From the NCBI GenBank assembly GCA_963839685.1, contig CAWIVS010000002.1, positions 186,001 to 250,000 of the forward strand: DNA of 64,000 nucleotides. The letters run 5' to 3'. This document shows positions 36,178-46,052 of this stretch, in pieces (the first letter of the stretch is position 1; each line of letters starts with the position of its first letter). The DNA comes from CADEED01 sp963839685. GTDB lineage: Bacteria > Pseudomonadota > Gammaproteobacteria > Steroidobacterales > Steroidobacteraceae. The position numbers were made by a program, and so were the translations under genes. Below the pieces are notes generated by a model that ran no database searches, was not told the origin of the DNA, and saw nothing but the letters and a program-made list of their open reading frames with translations.

Positions 36178-37575
36178 GTGAGCACACATCTCCTCAATGA
36201 AGCGGAATCCGGCGGTGCCCGGCCGATCTGGCTGATCGGCGAACAGGGCTTTGCCGGCTGGCTCGAGGTGCAATCGCTGGCGATTCGATCGTGGGTGCGC
36301 AGCCAGGGGTTCCAGGCCGAAAGAAACAAGCTGCTGGTCATTCCGACACCTGCCGGAGACGGGATTGCCGGTGCGGTCCTGGGTCTTGGGCCGACGCCTG
36401 ATCTGAGCGAACCGAACATCTGGACCTCGGCGGGATTGCCTGACCGGCTGCCTCCCGGCCGCTACCGCTTCGCCGGGACTTTCAGCGCCGTGGGGGCTAC
36501 GCAGCTCACGCTCGGTTGGGAGTACGGTTCTTATCGATTCACGCGCTACCGAAAGCCGGTCGGCGAGCTGCCATCGCTGGTCGCTCCGGCGGGTGCCGAC
36601 CTCGAGTACGTGCGCCTGGCCAGCGAGGCCCTGGGAGAAGCGCGCGACCTGATCAACACCCCGGCCAACGACCTCGGCCCCGCGGAGCTTGGCGAAGCCG
36701 TGCAACGCCTGGCGCTGCAACACGAAGCGGAATGTCGCATTACCGTGGGCGAGGAGCTGCTGCGCCAGAACTATCCACTCATCTATGAAGTGGGGAAGGG
36801 TAGTGCCCGCGAGCCGCGACTCATCGACATGCGCTGGGGTAAACGCGGCGCGCCACAGGTGACGCTGGTCGGCAAGGGCGTGTGCTTCGACACCGGTGGA
36901 CTCGATATCAAGCCGTCCAGCGGCATGATCCTGATGAAAAAGGACATGGGCGGTGCCGCGCTGGCCCTGGCGCTGGCGCGCATGCTCATGGACGCCGACG
37001 CGCCCTTGCAATTGCGCCTGTTGATCCCGGCGGTCGAGAACAGCATCTCCGGCCGCTCCTACCGGCCGAGCGACATCCTGCGCTCACGCCAGGGTCTGAC
37101 GGTAGAGATTGGCAACACCGACGCGGAAGGCCGCCTGGTGCTGGCGGATGCGCTCGCGGAAGCGGATCGCGAGCAGCCGGAACTGCTCATCGACCTGGCC
37201 ACGCTCACCGGCGCGGCGCGCGTGGCGCTGGGTCCGGAACTGCCGGCTATCTACTCGAGCCCGTCGGAGCTCGCCGAGGAGTTGCGTGCCGCCGGTGAAC
37301 GCGAAGCCGACCCGATGTGGCCCATGCCTTTGTGGGCCGGTTACGACGAAGACCTGGCGAGCCGCATGGCCGATCTCAATAATGTGTCGAGCCACCAGTT
37401 CGCGGGTTCGATCATTGGCGCCTTGTTCCTGAAACGATTCGTCACGCGCACGCATCACTGGCTGCACGCCGACGTGTACGCCTGGAATGCAAAAGAGCGG
37501 CCCGGTCGCCCGATCGGTGCGGATCCACACACAGTTCGCGCCTTGTATCGGCTGATACGCCAGCGTATTGGCTGA
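36178..37575 (+). CDS. M17 family leucyl aminopeptidase
   Basis: 465 residues from GTG 36178. The metal-binding catalytic domain is clear: VTLVGKGVCFDTGGLDIKPS, MKKDMGGAALALAL, NSISGRSYRPSDIL, and the M17 signature NTDAEGRLVLADAL. A variable N-terminal domain precedes it. Cytosolic peptide turnover or, in some relatives, DNA binding (PepA); the N-terminal domain gives no clear choice. Divergent from the ilv-leu leader, 110 bp apart; followed by an MFS gene and ilvD on the same strand. Confidence 0.92.
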   Translation: MSTHLLNEAESGGARPIWLIGEQGFAGWLEVQSLAIRSWVRSQGFQAERNKLLVIPTPAGDGIAGAVLGLGPTPDLSEPNIWTSAGLPDRLPPGRYRFAGTFSAVGATQLTLGWEYGSYRFTRYRKPVGELPSLVAPAGADLEYVRLASEALGEARDLINTPANDLGPAELGEAVQRLALQHEAECRITVGEELLRQNYPLIYEVGKGSAREPRLIDMRWGKRGAPQVTLVGKGVCFDTGGLDIKPSSGMILMKKDMGGAALALALARMLMDADAPLQLRLLIPAVENSISGRSYRPSDILRSRQGLTVEIGNTDAEGRLVLADALAEADREQPELLIDLATLTGAARVALGPELPAIYSSPSELAEELRAAGEREADPMWPMPLWAGYDEDLASRMADLNNVSSHQFAGSIIGALFLKRFVTRTHHWLHADVYAWNAKERPGRPIGADPHTVRALYRLIRQRIG

Positions 37576-37602
37576 TGGAACGGGGCTGATGGAGTGCGGC
37601 TG

Positions 37603-38901
37603 ATGGCGGGTCGCTCCTGGCCCGCGGAGATGCTCGCCGCCGAGGCGGCATTTCGCCGCGAGATCGCTCCCTGGGCCTTGCTGGGCCTGACGCTGGGACT
37701 GGTCGAAGGCGCGACCGCGGCCGTGCTCATCAAGAAGACCTTTGCAGGAGCCGCGAGCCCGTGGATCGTCAATCTCGCGGTGGCATTCGTGAGCGGCGCG
37801 CCGGCGTTGTCCAACGTCATCAGTTTCGTCTGGGCGAACCTGGCGCACGGCCGGACGCGCATCAGGCTCATGGTGGCGCTGCAGGCCGCATTCGCGCTGC
37901 TGGTTGGGTTGTTAGGGGTTGCGCCCCGTGCGCTGGGTGGCCTGGCGTTTGCCGTCGCTTCGATCCTGGCGGCGCGCGCAATCTGGACCGGGATTCTCAC
38001 GGTGCGCGCCGCGGTGTGGAGCGCGAACTATCCGCGCGCCGCCATTGGCCGCTACACCGGACGCATCGTGATCGTGAGCTCGCTGGCAGTCTCGATGGCG
38101 GCGGCGCTGGCAGCCTGGGTGCTGGACAAGGGGGGATCTGACAACGCGCGATGGCTGTTCGTCGCGGGTGCGATGGCCGGTCTGTTGGCCGCCTGGTTGT
38201 ACCGCGCGGCGCGCGTACGCCGCGAGTTTGCGCTGCTGGCGGAAGAGACCGCGGCGGTCGGCCGCACCGAGCCGTTCAGCCTCGGCATGTTGTTCGAGAT
38301 CCTCAGGAAGGACCCGCACTTTCGCGAATACATGTTCTGGATGGGCGTGTTCGGCGGCGGCAACCTCATGCTCACATCACAACTGGTGGTGATCTTCAGC
38401 GAGCACCTGCATCTGGCCGCCAGCCTGCAGATCGGGTTGCTGTCAGTGATTCCCCTCGGCCTGCTGCCGCTGTTCGTGCCGTTCTGGGCACGCATGTTCG
38501 ACGAAGGCCACATCGTCGAGTACCGCGCGCGCCAGGGCTGGGCGCTGGTGGCCGCGGTGGCGCTGGTGACTTTTGGCACCTGGCTGCACAACATGACGCT
38601 GTTGTTGATCGGCGCCGTGGTGCTGGCGTTTGCCTACGCGGGCTCGAACCTCGGCTGGAATCTCGGGCACAATGACTTCGCCTCGGTCGGTCGCGCGCAG
38701 CACTACATGGGAGTGCACGTCACGCTTACGGGCGTGCGTGGCGCCATTGGGCCTCCCGTCGGGATCCTGATCTATCAGTGGCTGGAAAGCCTGTGGCCGG
38801 GAACCGGGGTGTATTCGCTGCTCCTGCCGCTGTTGTTCGTGACGGTCGGGGCTTTCGGGTTTTCGCACATGCGGCGCGTGATGCGCAGGATGGAAAGATG
38901 A
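37603..38901 (+). CDS. MFS transporter
   Basis: 432 residues from ATG 37603 with GGAG 8 bases upstream; GTG 37594 is an alternative. About 12 hydrophobic segments with a central cytoplasmic loop (RAARVRREFALLAEETAAVG). The substrate is not recognisable. The first helices (EIAPWALLGLTLGLVEGATAAVL) are unlike drug or sugar porters. The stop overlaps the ilvD start (ATGA), so it is translated together with ilvD, and a link to branched-chain amino acid or keto-acid movement is conceivable but unsupported. Confidence 0.82.
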   Translation: MAGRSWPAEMLAAEAAFRREIAPWALLGLTLGLVEGATAAVLIKKTFAGAASPWIVNLAVAFVSGAPALSNVISFVWANLAHGRTRIRLMVALQAAFALLVGLLGVAPRALGGLAFAVASILAARAIWTGILTVRAAVWSANYPRAAIGRYTGRIVIVSSLAVSMAAALAAWVLDKGGSDNARWLFVAGAMAGLLAAWLYRAARVRREFALLAEETAAVGRTEPFSLGMLFEILRKDPHFREYMFWMGVFGGGNLMLTSQLVVIFSEHLHLAASLQIGLLSVIPLGLLPLFVPFWARMFDEGHIVEYRARQGWALVAAVALVTFGTWLHNMTLLLIGAVVLAFAYAGSNLGWNLGHNDFASVGRAQHYMGVHVTLTGVRGAIGPPVGILIYQWLESLWPGTGVYSLLLPLLFVTVGAFGFSHMRRVMRRMER

Positions 38902-40589
38902 CCAAGAAGAAGGCCAGGGTGAAGGCAATAGACGAACGCAGGTACTCGCGCCTGGTCGTCGATGGCGCGAAACAGTCGCCGTCGCGCGCGATGCTGCGCG
39001 CCGTGGGCTTTCAGGACGCGGACTTCGCCAAGCCGCAGATCGGCGTGGCCTCGACCTGGGCCAGTCTCACGCCCTGCAACATGCACATCAACGAGCTCGC
39101 GACGGAGGCCATCGCCGGCGCCGACGCGGCCGGCGGCAAGGGTGTGCTGTTCAACACCATCACGGTGTCGGATGGCATTTCCATGGGTTCACCCGGAATG
39201 CGCTATTCGCTCGTTTCCAGAGAAGTGATCGCCGACTCCATAGAAACGGTGGTGGGTGCCGAGGGCTTCGACGGCTTTGTGGCCATCGGCGGCTGTGACA
39301 AAAACATGCCTGGCTGCGCCATGGCCATGGCGCGACTCAATCGGCCGTCGGTGTTCGTGTACGGCGGCACCATTCGACCCGGCGCAAAACGCCGCGACAT
39401 CGTCGCGGTGTTCGAAGCGGTCGGTGGCCACGCCGCGGGCCGGGTGTCGGACGATGAGTTGCTCGAGGTCGAGCGTACTGCCATCCCCGGCCCCGGAAGT
39501 TGTGGCGGGATGTACACGGCCAACACCATGGCATCGGCGATCGAAGCACTGGGTCTGTCGCTGCCAAACAGTTCCGCGCAGGAAGCGGTGGGTAGTGCCA
39601 AGCGTGACGACTGTCGGCGCGCGGGTACCGCGGTCGTGGAACTGGTGCGCGCCGGCATCACGCCTGCCGACATTCTCACCAGGAAGGCATTCGAGAACGC
39701 GATCACGGTGACGATCGCGCTCGGTGGCAGCACCAATGCCGTGTTGCACCTGCTCGCGATTGCGCATGCGGCCAAGGTCAGACTGGGACTACAGGATTTC
39801 ACGCGGATCGGCAAAAGGGTCCCGTTGCTCGCCGACGTGCGTCCGAGTGGCCGCTATTTAATGTCTGAGCTTATTGCCATCGGCGGAATTCAGCCCTTGA
39901 TGAAGCGACTACTCGATGCCGGGTTGCTGCATGGTGATTGCATTACGGTCACCGGCCGCACACTCGCCGAAAATCTGCGCGACGTCGCCGACTATCCACC
40001 CGGCCAGGACATCGTGCGGCCGCTGAGTGAGCCCATCAAGAAAGACAGCCACCTCGTGGTGATGTACGGCAACCTCGCACCCGAAGGTGCGGTCGCCAAG
40101 ATTTCCGGCAAGGAAGGACTGCGATTCTCGGGCGCTGCGCGGGTGTTCGATGGCGAGGAACGCGCCACGGCCGCGATTCTCGCCGGACGCGTCAAGGCCG
40201 GTGATGTCGTGGTGATCCGTTACGAAGGTCCGCGAGGCGGTCCCGGCATGCGCGAGATGCTCAGCCCGACCAGCGCGATCATGGGTCGGGGACTCGGTGA
40301 CAAGGTCGCGCTGATCACCGATGGGCGATTTTCCGGCGGGAGTCACGGTTTCGTGGTTGGACATATCTCTCCCGAGGCTGCGCTGGGCGGTCCGATCGGC
40401 CTACTTAGGGACGGCGACGCGATCGAGATTGATGCAGTGAAGCGCTCGCTGGAGATCAAATTGAGTGCCGCAGAACTGCGGCGGCGTCGCACGAAATGGA
40501 AAGCGCCCAAGCCGTATGCGACTCATGGCGTGCTCGCGAAATACGCACGGATTGTGTCAAGCGCCTCGCTAGGCGCCGTGACCGACTGA
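38898..40589 (+). CDS. ilvD: Dihydroxy-acid dehydratase
   Basis: 563 residues from ATG 38898. Makes the 2-keto acids for Ile and Val. Fe-S ligands are in GCDKNMPGCAMAMAR and GPGSCGGMYTANTM. The Mg and substrate region has LGGSTNAVLHLLAIAH, NLAPEGAVAKI and LITDGRFSGGSHGFVVGHISPEA. The stop is at the end of the pepA-MFS-ilvD string. It is separated from the ilvC-leu operon, so it lies outside the attenuator seen there. Confidence 0.96.
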   Translation: MTKKKARVKAIDERRYSRLVVDGAKQSPSRAMLRAVGFQDADFAKPQIGVASTWASLTPCNMHINELATEAIAGADAAGGKGVLFNTITVSDGISMGSPGMRYSLVSREVIADSIETVVGAEGFDGFVAIGGCDKNMPGCAMAMARLNRPSVFVYGGTIRPGAKRRDIVAVFEAVGGHAAGRVSDDELLEVERTAIPGPGSCGGMYTANTMASAIEALGLSLPNSSAQEAVGSAKRDDCRRAGTAVVELVRAGITPADILTRKAFENAITVTIALGGSTNAVLHLLAIAHAAKVRLGLQDFTRIGKRVPLLADVRPSGRYLMSELIAIGGIQPLMKRLLDAGLLHGDCITVTGRTLAENLRDVADYPPGQDIVRPLSEPIKKDSHLVVMYGNLAPEGAVAKISGKEGLRFSGAARVFDGEERATAAILAGRVKAGDVVVIRYEGPRGGPGMREMLSPTSAIMGRGLGDKVALITDGRFSGGSHGFVVGHISPEAALGGPIGLLRDGDAIEIDAVKRSLEIKLSAAELRRRRTKWKAPKPYATHGVLAKYARIVSSASLGAVTD

Positions 40590-40778
40590 CAGTGAATACG
40601 TCATTCACATTCCGCGTAGTGAGGGGCCCGCCCCGAACGCAGTTGTTGTCAGGCATTGCGCCTGCGGTTACAGTTCGGCGGCTTTGGACCGGCGCCGAAG
40701 CTACAAACGTTAATCTGATGACTGACATGGCCATGCTCGCAAACGTGGGGCAGGCCGGGGGACGGAACGAAAGAACGG

Positions 40779-40807
40779 TTGCACTGGTCGGAAAGCTTGG
40801 TTACTTT
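40779..40807 (+). promoter_or_regulatory. Predicted tonB promoter
   Basis: TTGCAC at 40779-40784, 17-bp spacer, TACTTT at 40802-40807, 55 bp before the tonB ATG. The 272-bp gap after ilvD otherwise holds only short GC hairpins such as GGGGCCCGCCCC without U-tracts; I see no gene in it. Confidence 0.5.
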
Positions 40808-40861
40808 CCGCCACCCCGTTCGCCGCGCCGATAGTTTTTTCACTCGCGACCACGGGAAACA

Positions 40862-41492
40862 ATGGCCGCCAACGATACAAGATTCGAATTTTCTGACTCG
40901 CCGCGGCGTCGTTGCCGCAGCGATCGTCGCCCTCCATGTGTTAGCCGCCTGGGGTTTCGCATCGGGCCTGGCAACCAGGGCCATCGAAGCATTGGCGCCT
41001 CCGATCGAGGCCGACATCGTCGAGGAGAAGGTGGACGAAGAGGAGCCGCCGCCGCCACCACCGCCGGAGATGGAGCGCCCGCCGGTGGAAGTGCCGCCGC
41101 CCGAGGTCACCATCGACCTGCCGATGGAAACCAACACCACGGCCATCGCCGACGTGACTGACAAGGCGCCGCCGCCGGCGCCGCCGCCGCCGCCGCGCGT
41201 TGCGGGAAGCCCCGCCAAGATGACGCGCCCGGTCAACCCGGACGACTATTACCCGCCCGGTTCAATCCGCCGCGAAGAGCAGGGCTCCCCGGTGGTTCAG
41301 GCCTGCGTCGGCCCCAATGGCCGATTGCTGCGCGACCCGGTGGTTACCGATACTTCCGGTTTTCCTGACCTCGACAGCGCCGCTATCAAGGTCGCGAAAG
41401 CCACGCGTTACGCCGCTGGCACAGAGGGCGGCAGTGCGCTGCCGGAGTCGTGCATCAAGTTCAAGGTCAAGTTTGTTCTGAAGAACAACTAG
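40862..41492 (+). CDS. tonB: TonB energy-transducing protein (frameshifted near start)
   Basis: 209 residues after removing one T from TTTT 40889-40892, which joins MAANDTRFEF to LTRRGVVAAAIVALHVLAAW, the membrane anchor. Next is an acidic stretch (ADIVEEKVDEEEPPP), a long Pro-rich periplasmic spacer, and the TonB C-terminal domain (VVQACVGPNGRLLRDPVV, DLDSAAIKVAKATRYAAG). It transmits proton-motive force from ExbB/ExbD to outer-membrane receptors. First gene of a tonB-exbB-exbD-exbD-TPR-TPR cluster. Confidence 0.88.
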
Positions 41493-41552
41493 TCACTTTC
41501 TGCCAATGCGGCGGCCGCAACCGCCACATTGATTTTTGTCATCGAGGAAATC

Positions 41553-42278
41553 ATGGAAAATACCGCTCCAGTAACCGCTCCCGCTGAAAATCCATATGGT
41601 TTGGCCGCCCTGTGGAATGACGGCGGCCCCATTGCACAGGCCACGCTGATCATCCTGCTGATCATGTCGGCGGTGTCCTGGTACATCATCTTCTCCAAGC
41701 TATGGGACCAGCGCCGCCTGCGTAAGGGCGCCAAGGTGGTCGAGAAGCAGTTCTGGAGCTCCGGCTCGCTCAAGGAAGCCGTGGATCGCCTCCCGAAGGA
41801 CAGTGATTTCCGCGCCGTCGCCGAAGACGGTCTGCGTGCTTCGGCGCACCATGAAGGCCGCCTGACGGATCGCATCGACCTGCACGAGTGGGTGACCATG
41901 TCGCTGCAGCGCTCGGTCGATTCGGTCAACAGCAAGCTGTCCAACGGTCTCGCGTTCCTCGCGACCGTGGGTTCCACGGCACCGTTCGTCGGACTGTTCG
42001 GCACCGTGGTCGGCATTCTCAAGGCGCTCGTGAACATCGGCGTCAGCGGCCAGGCCTCCATCGACAAGGTTGCCGGACCCGTAGGTGAAGCGCTGATCAT
42101 GACGGCCATCGGCCTGTTCGTCGCAGTGCCGGCGGTCATGGGCTACAACTGGCTGCTGCGCCGTAACAAGGGCATCAGCGAGAACCTGCGCAACTTCGCC
42201 TCCGACCTGCACGCTTACCTGGTGGGCGGTGCCCGCATGGCGTCGTCGGGCGCGCCCGTTGCCGGAGTGAAGAAGTAA
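41553..42278 (+). CDS. exbB: MotA/TolQ/ExbB proton channel protein
   Basis: 241 residues from ATG 41553 with a good GAGGAAATC site. Three membrane segments: QATLIILLIMSAVSWYIIF, then FLATVGSTAPFVGLFGTVVGI, then EALIMTAIGLFVAVPAVMGY, the pattern of ExbB pentamer subunits. It pairs with the ExbD proteins encoded next to make the inner-membrane motor. Intact. Confidence 0.93.
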   Translation: MENTAPVTAPAENPYGLAALWNDGGPIAQATLIILLIMSAVSWYIIFSKLWDQRRLRKGAKVVEKQFWSSGSLKEAVDRLPKDSDFRAVAEDGLRASAHHEGRLTDRIDLHEWVTMSLQRSVDSVNSKLSNGLAFLATVGSTAPFVGLFGTVVGILKALVNIGVSGQASIDKVAGPVGEALIMTAIGLFVAVPAVMGYNWLLRRNKGISENLRNFASDLHAYLVGGARMASSGAPVAGVKK

Positions 42279-42279
42279 G

Positions 42280-42297
42280 CCCGCGCTGCGCGGGTTT
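42280..42297 (+). terminator. Hairpin between exbB and exbD
   Basis: CCCGCG (42280-42285), loop CTG, CGCGGG (42289-42294), then TTT. It starts 2 bp after exbB. With only three U residues it is probably a weak terminator or mRNA stabiliser that sets more ExbB than ExbD, matching the known excess of ExbB in the complex (inference). Confidence 0.45.
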
Positions 42298-42338
42298 ACG
42301 TTTCACCCTTACCCAATAGATTTGGGAGGTAACGCGAC

Positions 42339-42782
42339 ATGGCGATGAGCGTCGGAAAAGATGACAAGCGAAGAAGGCGTCGATCTGCGGACATCAACAC
42401 GACTCCGCTCGTCGACGTCATGCTCGTGCTGCTGATCATCTTTCTGATCACCGTGCCCGTGATCAAGAAGATGGCAGAGGTCGAGATTCCGAAGGCGGTC
42501 AACATTCCCACCCAGACCAAACCCGAGAACATCACCATCTCGGTGGATGCCGCGGGCAAGGTCTACTGGATGGCCGGTCGCATCGATGACAAGCAGGTGT
42601 TTTTCCAGAAGATCGTTGCGGAAGCACGCAAGACACCGCAGCCGGAATTTCACATCCGTGGTGACAAGGGCGCGCGCTGGGAAAGCATCGGGCGCGTCAT
42701 CTTCAACCTGCAACGCGGTGGCATCGTGAAGGTCGGTTTCATCACCGAACCCGATCGCGCCAGCATCCGCGTCACACGCTGA
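42339..42782 (+). CDS. exbD: ExbD/TolR biopolymer transport protein, first copy
   Basis: 147 residues from ATG 42339 behind a strong GGGAGG. Basic N-terminus (KDDKRRRRRSADI), the INTTPLVDVMLVLLIIFLI transmembrane helix with the proton-carrying Asp, and a periplasmic domain. Intact. It is followed 20 bp later by a second, diverged exbD. Confidence 0.93.
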   Translation: MAMSVGKDDKRRRRRSADINTTPLVDVMLVLLIIFLITVPVIKKMAEVEIPKAVNIPTQTKPENITISVDAAGKVYWMAGRIDDKQVFFQKIVAEARKTPQPEFHIRGDKGARWESIGRVIFNLQRGGIVKVGFITEPDRASIRVTR

Positions 42783-42802
42783 TATTTTCGAGGTAGTTCT
42801 TC

Positions 42803-43226
42803 ATGTCAATGAGTGTAGGAGCCGCCGAGATCGGGCGAACCGATGATGGAGATCAATACGACTCCGCTCATCGACGTCATGCTGGTGTTGCTCATCGTGC
42901 TGATCATGTCGATTCCGATCATGACCCACGCGACCAAGCTGGACATGCCGCAGACCAACAATCCGCCGCCGCCGGTTCGTCCGGAGGTGATCCAGATCGA
43001 CATCGACTTCGATGGCACGATCGTCTGGAACGGCACGGTGGTCAGCGGAATTCCTCAGCTCGAGAGTTTCTTCAGGTCCGAGCGCGGCAAGGATCCCCAG
43101 CCGGAAATTCACCTGCGGCCGGATCGCCGCTCGCGGTATGAGACCACCGCGCTGGTGATGGCTGCCGCCCAACGCAATCACATGAAGAAAATGGGCTTCG
43201 TGAATACCGCGGAGTTCAGAGACTGA
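42803..43226 (+). CDS. ExbD/TolR biopolymer transport protein, second copy (frameshifted)
   Basis: 140 residues after removing one base at 42842, which joins MSMSVGAAEIGRT to MMEINTTPLIDVMLVLLIVLIM. It has the same helix and key Asp as the first copy but a shorter, less basic N-terminus and a different periplasmic region (TKLDMPQTNNPPPPVRPEV). Two ExbD types beside one ExbB is a known Xanthomonas-type arrangement, where the second copy can be needed for specific receptors or signalling. Confidence 0.9.
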
Positions 43227-43325
43227 ACCCACGCTGAATGTAATCCTCTGAAACGACAGCGAAACTTTCCGTCGGCCCGGGCATCAAAAATTTGTGATGT
43301 CTTGTCGGTGGGCTGAAGTAACACC

Positions 43326-43355
43326 GAGCCGCGGCCCAAAAGACCGCGGCTCCTT
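43326..43355 (+). terminator. Strong hairpin upstream of first TPR gene
   Basis: GAGCCGCGG (43326-43334) pairs with CCGCGGCTC (43344-43352), followed by CTTTGT. An alternative stem, TCGGTG near 43305 with CACCGA, overlaps its left arm, so two exclusive folds are possible just before the AAGGAG ribosome site of the next gene. Possible partial terminator after exbD2. Confidence 0.45.
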
Positions 43356-43372
43356 TGTAAGGAGCGTCTGAA

Positions 43373-44630
43373 GTGCGTATTCGGTTCAATACTGTGGCAG
43401 CAGTCGTAGTGCTCGGCATTTTGGGCACCAGCGGCGCCGCACTGGCCCAGACGGAAGCCTGCGGCGGTCCCAAGGTCAAACTCACCAAGAAAGTCGATAA
43501 ACCTCTCGGCGAAGCCCAGAAGGCCCGCGACGCCAAGAATTGGGAAGAAGTCCTGGTGAAGGTCGCCGAAGCCGAAGCGGTGCCGGTGGAAAAATCCGAG
43601 TACGACAAGTACTGGATCAACGAATTCAAGGGCGTTGCCCACGCCAACCTGCAGAAATTCCCGGAAGCGATTGCCGAGCTCGACGCGGGCTTCAACTCAC
43701 CCTGCATGGCCGACGATGGCAAGCCGCTGCGCGCCAAGGTGCTGCTGCAGCTCGCCTACCAGGGCAAGGACTACGCGAAGGCGGTCGAGTACGGAAAAGT
43801 GGCCGTGAAGCTCAACCCCTCCGAACCGGACATGATCAATTGGCTCGCCAACTCCTATTTCCAGCTGGATGACAACCAGAACGCGCGCGTGACGATGGCG
43901 GACTACATCGCCAAGATGGAAGCCGGCAGCAAGCCGCCAGACGAGCAGAGCTATCGCATTCTCCAGACCGCCTGCCTGCGCCTCAAGGACGACGCCTGCG
44001 TCGTCGAGCAGATCGAAAAGCTGGTGACGCACTATCCAAAAGCCGCTTATTGGCAGGACCTCGTCAACTCTTTGCTGCGCGTGAGCAAGAGCGACAGCGA
44101 GCTGCTCAACATCCTGCGGCTTGCGGACGGTGTGGGCGCCATGGACGAGGCGAGCTACTACACGGAGATGGGGCAGCTCGCGATGGCGCAGGGCCTGCCG
44201 GGCGAGGCGCAATCGATCATCGAGAAGGGCATGAAGAACGGTGCCCTGACTGATGCGCAGCGCGAAAAGGAACACGCGGGACGCATCCTGGCGGATGCCA
44301 AGCAGGCCGTAACGTTGGACAAGTCGACGCTGGACAAACAGGACGCCGTCGGCACGCGCCAAGCCGACCGGCGAAGCTGATACGAAACTCGGCGCCGCGT
44401 ACTTGAGCTATGGCATGAACGACAAGGCAGTCGAAGCCTTGCAACGTGGCATCGGCAAGGGCAGCGTGAAGAATCCGGATGAGGCCGCGATGTTGCTTGG
44501 CATCGCTAACCTGCGACTGAACAACAAGGAAGAAGCCACCAAGGCATTCCAGACCGTCAAGCAGAACCCGACCATGGCGCGGATCGCCAAGTTGTGGATG
44601 TTGCACATGGAGCACCCGGCGGCGGGCTGA
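43373..44630 (+). CDS. Periplasmic TPR protein, first copy (frameshifted)
   Basis: 418 residues after removing one base at 44357. GTG 43373 follows AAGGAG and begins a signal peptide ending ALAQ. The mature protein starts with a Cys-containing TEACGGPKVKLTKKVDKPLGEAQKARDAKNWEEVL, then helical TPR-like repeats (VEYGKVAVKLNPSEPDMINWLANSYFQLDD) and a C-terminal KAVEALQRGIGKGSVKNPDEA. It lies directly downstream of the TonB motor genes. TPR proteins next to tonB systems are known in other gammaproteobacteria (TtpC-type clusters), so a role in the TonB system is likely. Confidence 0.83.
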
Positions 44631-44674
44631 AAATTTGCCGGGCATTGTCCCGGAATGATTTGAGCGGCGCTGCT

Positions 44675-44714
44675 GCCAACCAGGCGTGCTGCCGAACGTA
44701 CAGGTTGGCTTTTT
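44675..44714 (+). terminator. Terminator-like hairpin between the TPR genes
   Basis: GCCAACC (44675-44681) pairs with GGTTGGC (44703-44709), directly followed by TTTTT. It lies 22 bp before the second TPR gene's GTG, so it could attenuate read-through. The loop is long (21 bases). Confidence 0.5.
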
Positions 44715-44735
44715 GAGGAATCTCGGAGCGTATAC

Positions 44736-45991
44736 GTGGCAATTCGAAGCGGGCTAACAATCGCAGTAGCGACCATCGGAATCATGGGGTTCGGCTTTTC
44801 GTCGACGGTCGCAGCGCAGGGTGCATGCACCGGTGGCGGCAAGATCAGCAAACAGATCGCCAAGCCGATGAAGGCCGCACAGGACGCGCAAAACGCCAGG
44901 AAGTGGCAGGAAGTCCTCACCCGCACACGTGAGGCCGAATCCACGCCCGGTGCGAAGTCGCAGTTCGATCTTTACTGGATGGCCGAATTTCGTGGCTACG
45001 CGTATCACAACCTCCGCCAGACCGCCGAAGCTGCCCGCGAGCTGGAAGCCGGGCTGAACAACCCGTGCATGCCCGAACAGAACAAGCGCGAGCGTTACAA
45101 GAGCCTCACCGGCCTGTACGCCTCGCTGAAGAACCATGCCAAGGTCATCGAATACGGCAACCGTGCGCTCAAGTCGGGGCGCGATACCGACATGCAGGTC
45201 GCCGTGGCGCAGGCCTACTACCAGACGGGTAACAACACGGAAGCCGTCCGCATGATGAACGAGCTGTTATCGAGCAGCGGCGGTGCCCCGAAGGAACAGC
45301 AGCTCCTGTTGGTCGTGTCGGCTTGCCAGCGGGCCGGCAACAATGCCTGCGTCAGCAATGCCTTCGAAAAGCTGGTGGCCAGTATTACCCAAAGCCCGAA
45401 TACTGGCAGCAGCTGATTCCGGCATTGAAGGCCGCAGTCACTAATGATCTGCAAACGCTCAATGTCATGCGCCTCGCGCTCCACGCCAAGGTGCTGAAGA
45501 AGCCCGAGGACTACAAGGAATTTGCCCAGCTGACGCTCGAAGAAAAGCTCGCCGGTGAATCGCAGGCGGTGCTCGAGCAGGGTTTCGCGAACAAGGTGTT
45601 CGTGACGGAGCGCGACGTCAGCGTGAATGACCGCCTGTTGAAAGCCGCAAAGGCTGAAGCCGCGAAAGACAAGGCGGCGCTGGCCGCGAACGAAGCGGCC
45701 GCGAAGACTGCGCGCGACGGGCGATGCGCTGGTGAAGGTCGGCGCGCAGTACCTGGGCTTCGGTGACAACGCCAAGGCCATCGAATGCATCCAGAAGGGC
45801 ATCGCCAAGGGCAGCCTGGCCAAGGCTGAACGGCCAGAATTGCAGCACAGCGCATTGACGAAGCGGGCCTGTTGCTGGGGATCGCGCACCTGCGCAACGG
45901 CAACAAGGCCGAAGCGGCCAAGGCGTTCAACACCGTAAAGCGCGATCCGATCATGACGCGAATCGCCAAGCTCTGGCTGCTCACCAAGTAA
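44736..45991 (+). CDS. Periplasmic TPR protein, second copy (frameshifted)
   Basis: Paralogue of the preceding gene: signal peptide ending VAAQ, GACTGGGKISKQIAKPMKAAQDAQNARKWQEVL, then LKNHAKVIEYGNRALKSGRD, KPEYWQQLIPAL, VKVGAQYLGFGDNAKAIECIQKGIAKGS, and a closing AEAAKAFNTVKRDPIMTRIAKLWLLTK. Three one-base changes are needed: a missing base near 45379, an extra base near 45714, and a missing base near 45850. Corrected length is 418, identical to the first copy. GTG 44736 has GGAG 7 bases upstream. An intrinsic terminator follows. Confidence 0.8.
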
Positions 45992-46010
45992 TTGCCGCCA
46001 ATGAATCCAC

Positions 46011-46046
46011 GGGCCCGGGCGTGAAAACGTCCGGCCCTTTTGTTTG
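46011..46046 (+). terminator. Intrinsic terminator of the tonB-exb-TPR operon
   Basis: GGGCC..CGGGCGT pairs with ACGTCCGGCCC around a GAAA loop, followed by TTTTGTTTG. It begins 20 bp after the second TPR gene stop and precedes the convergent CoA-transferase gene. Confidence 0.75.
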
Positions 46047-46052
46047 TCCGCC

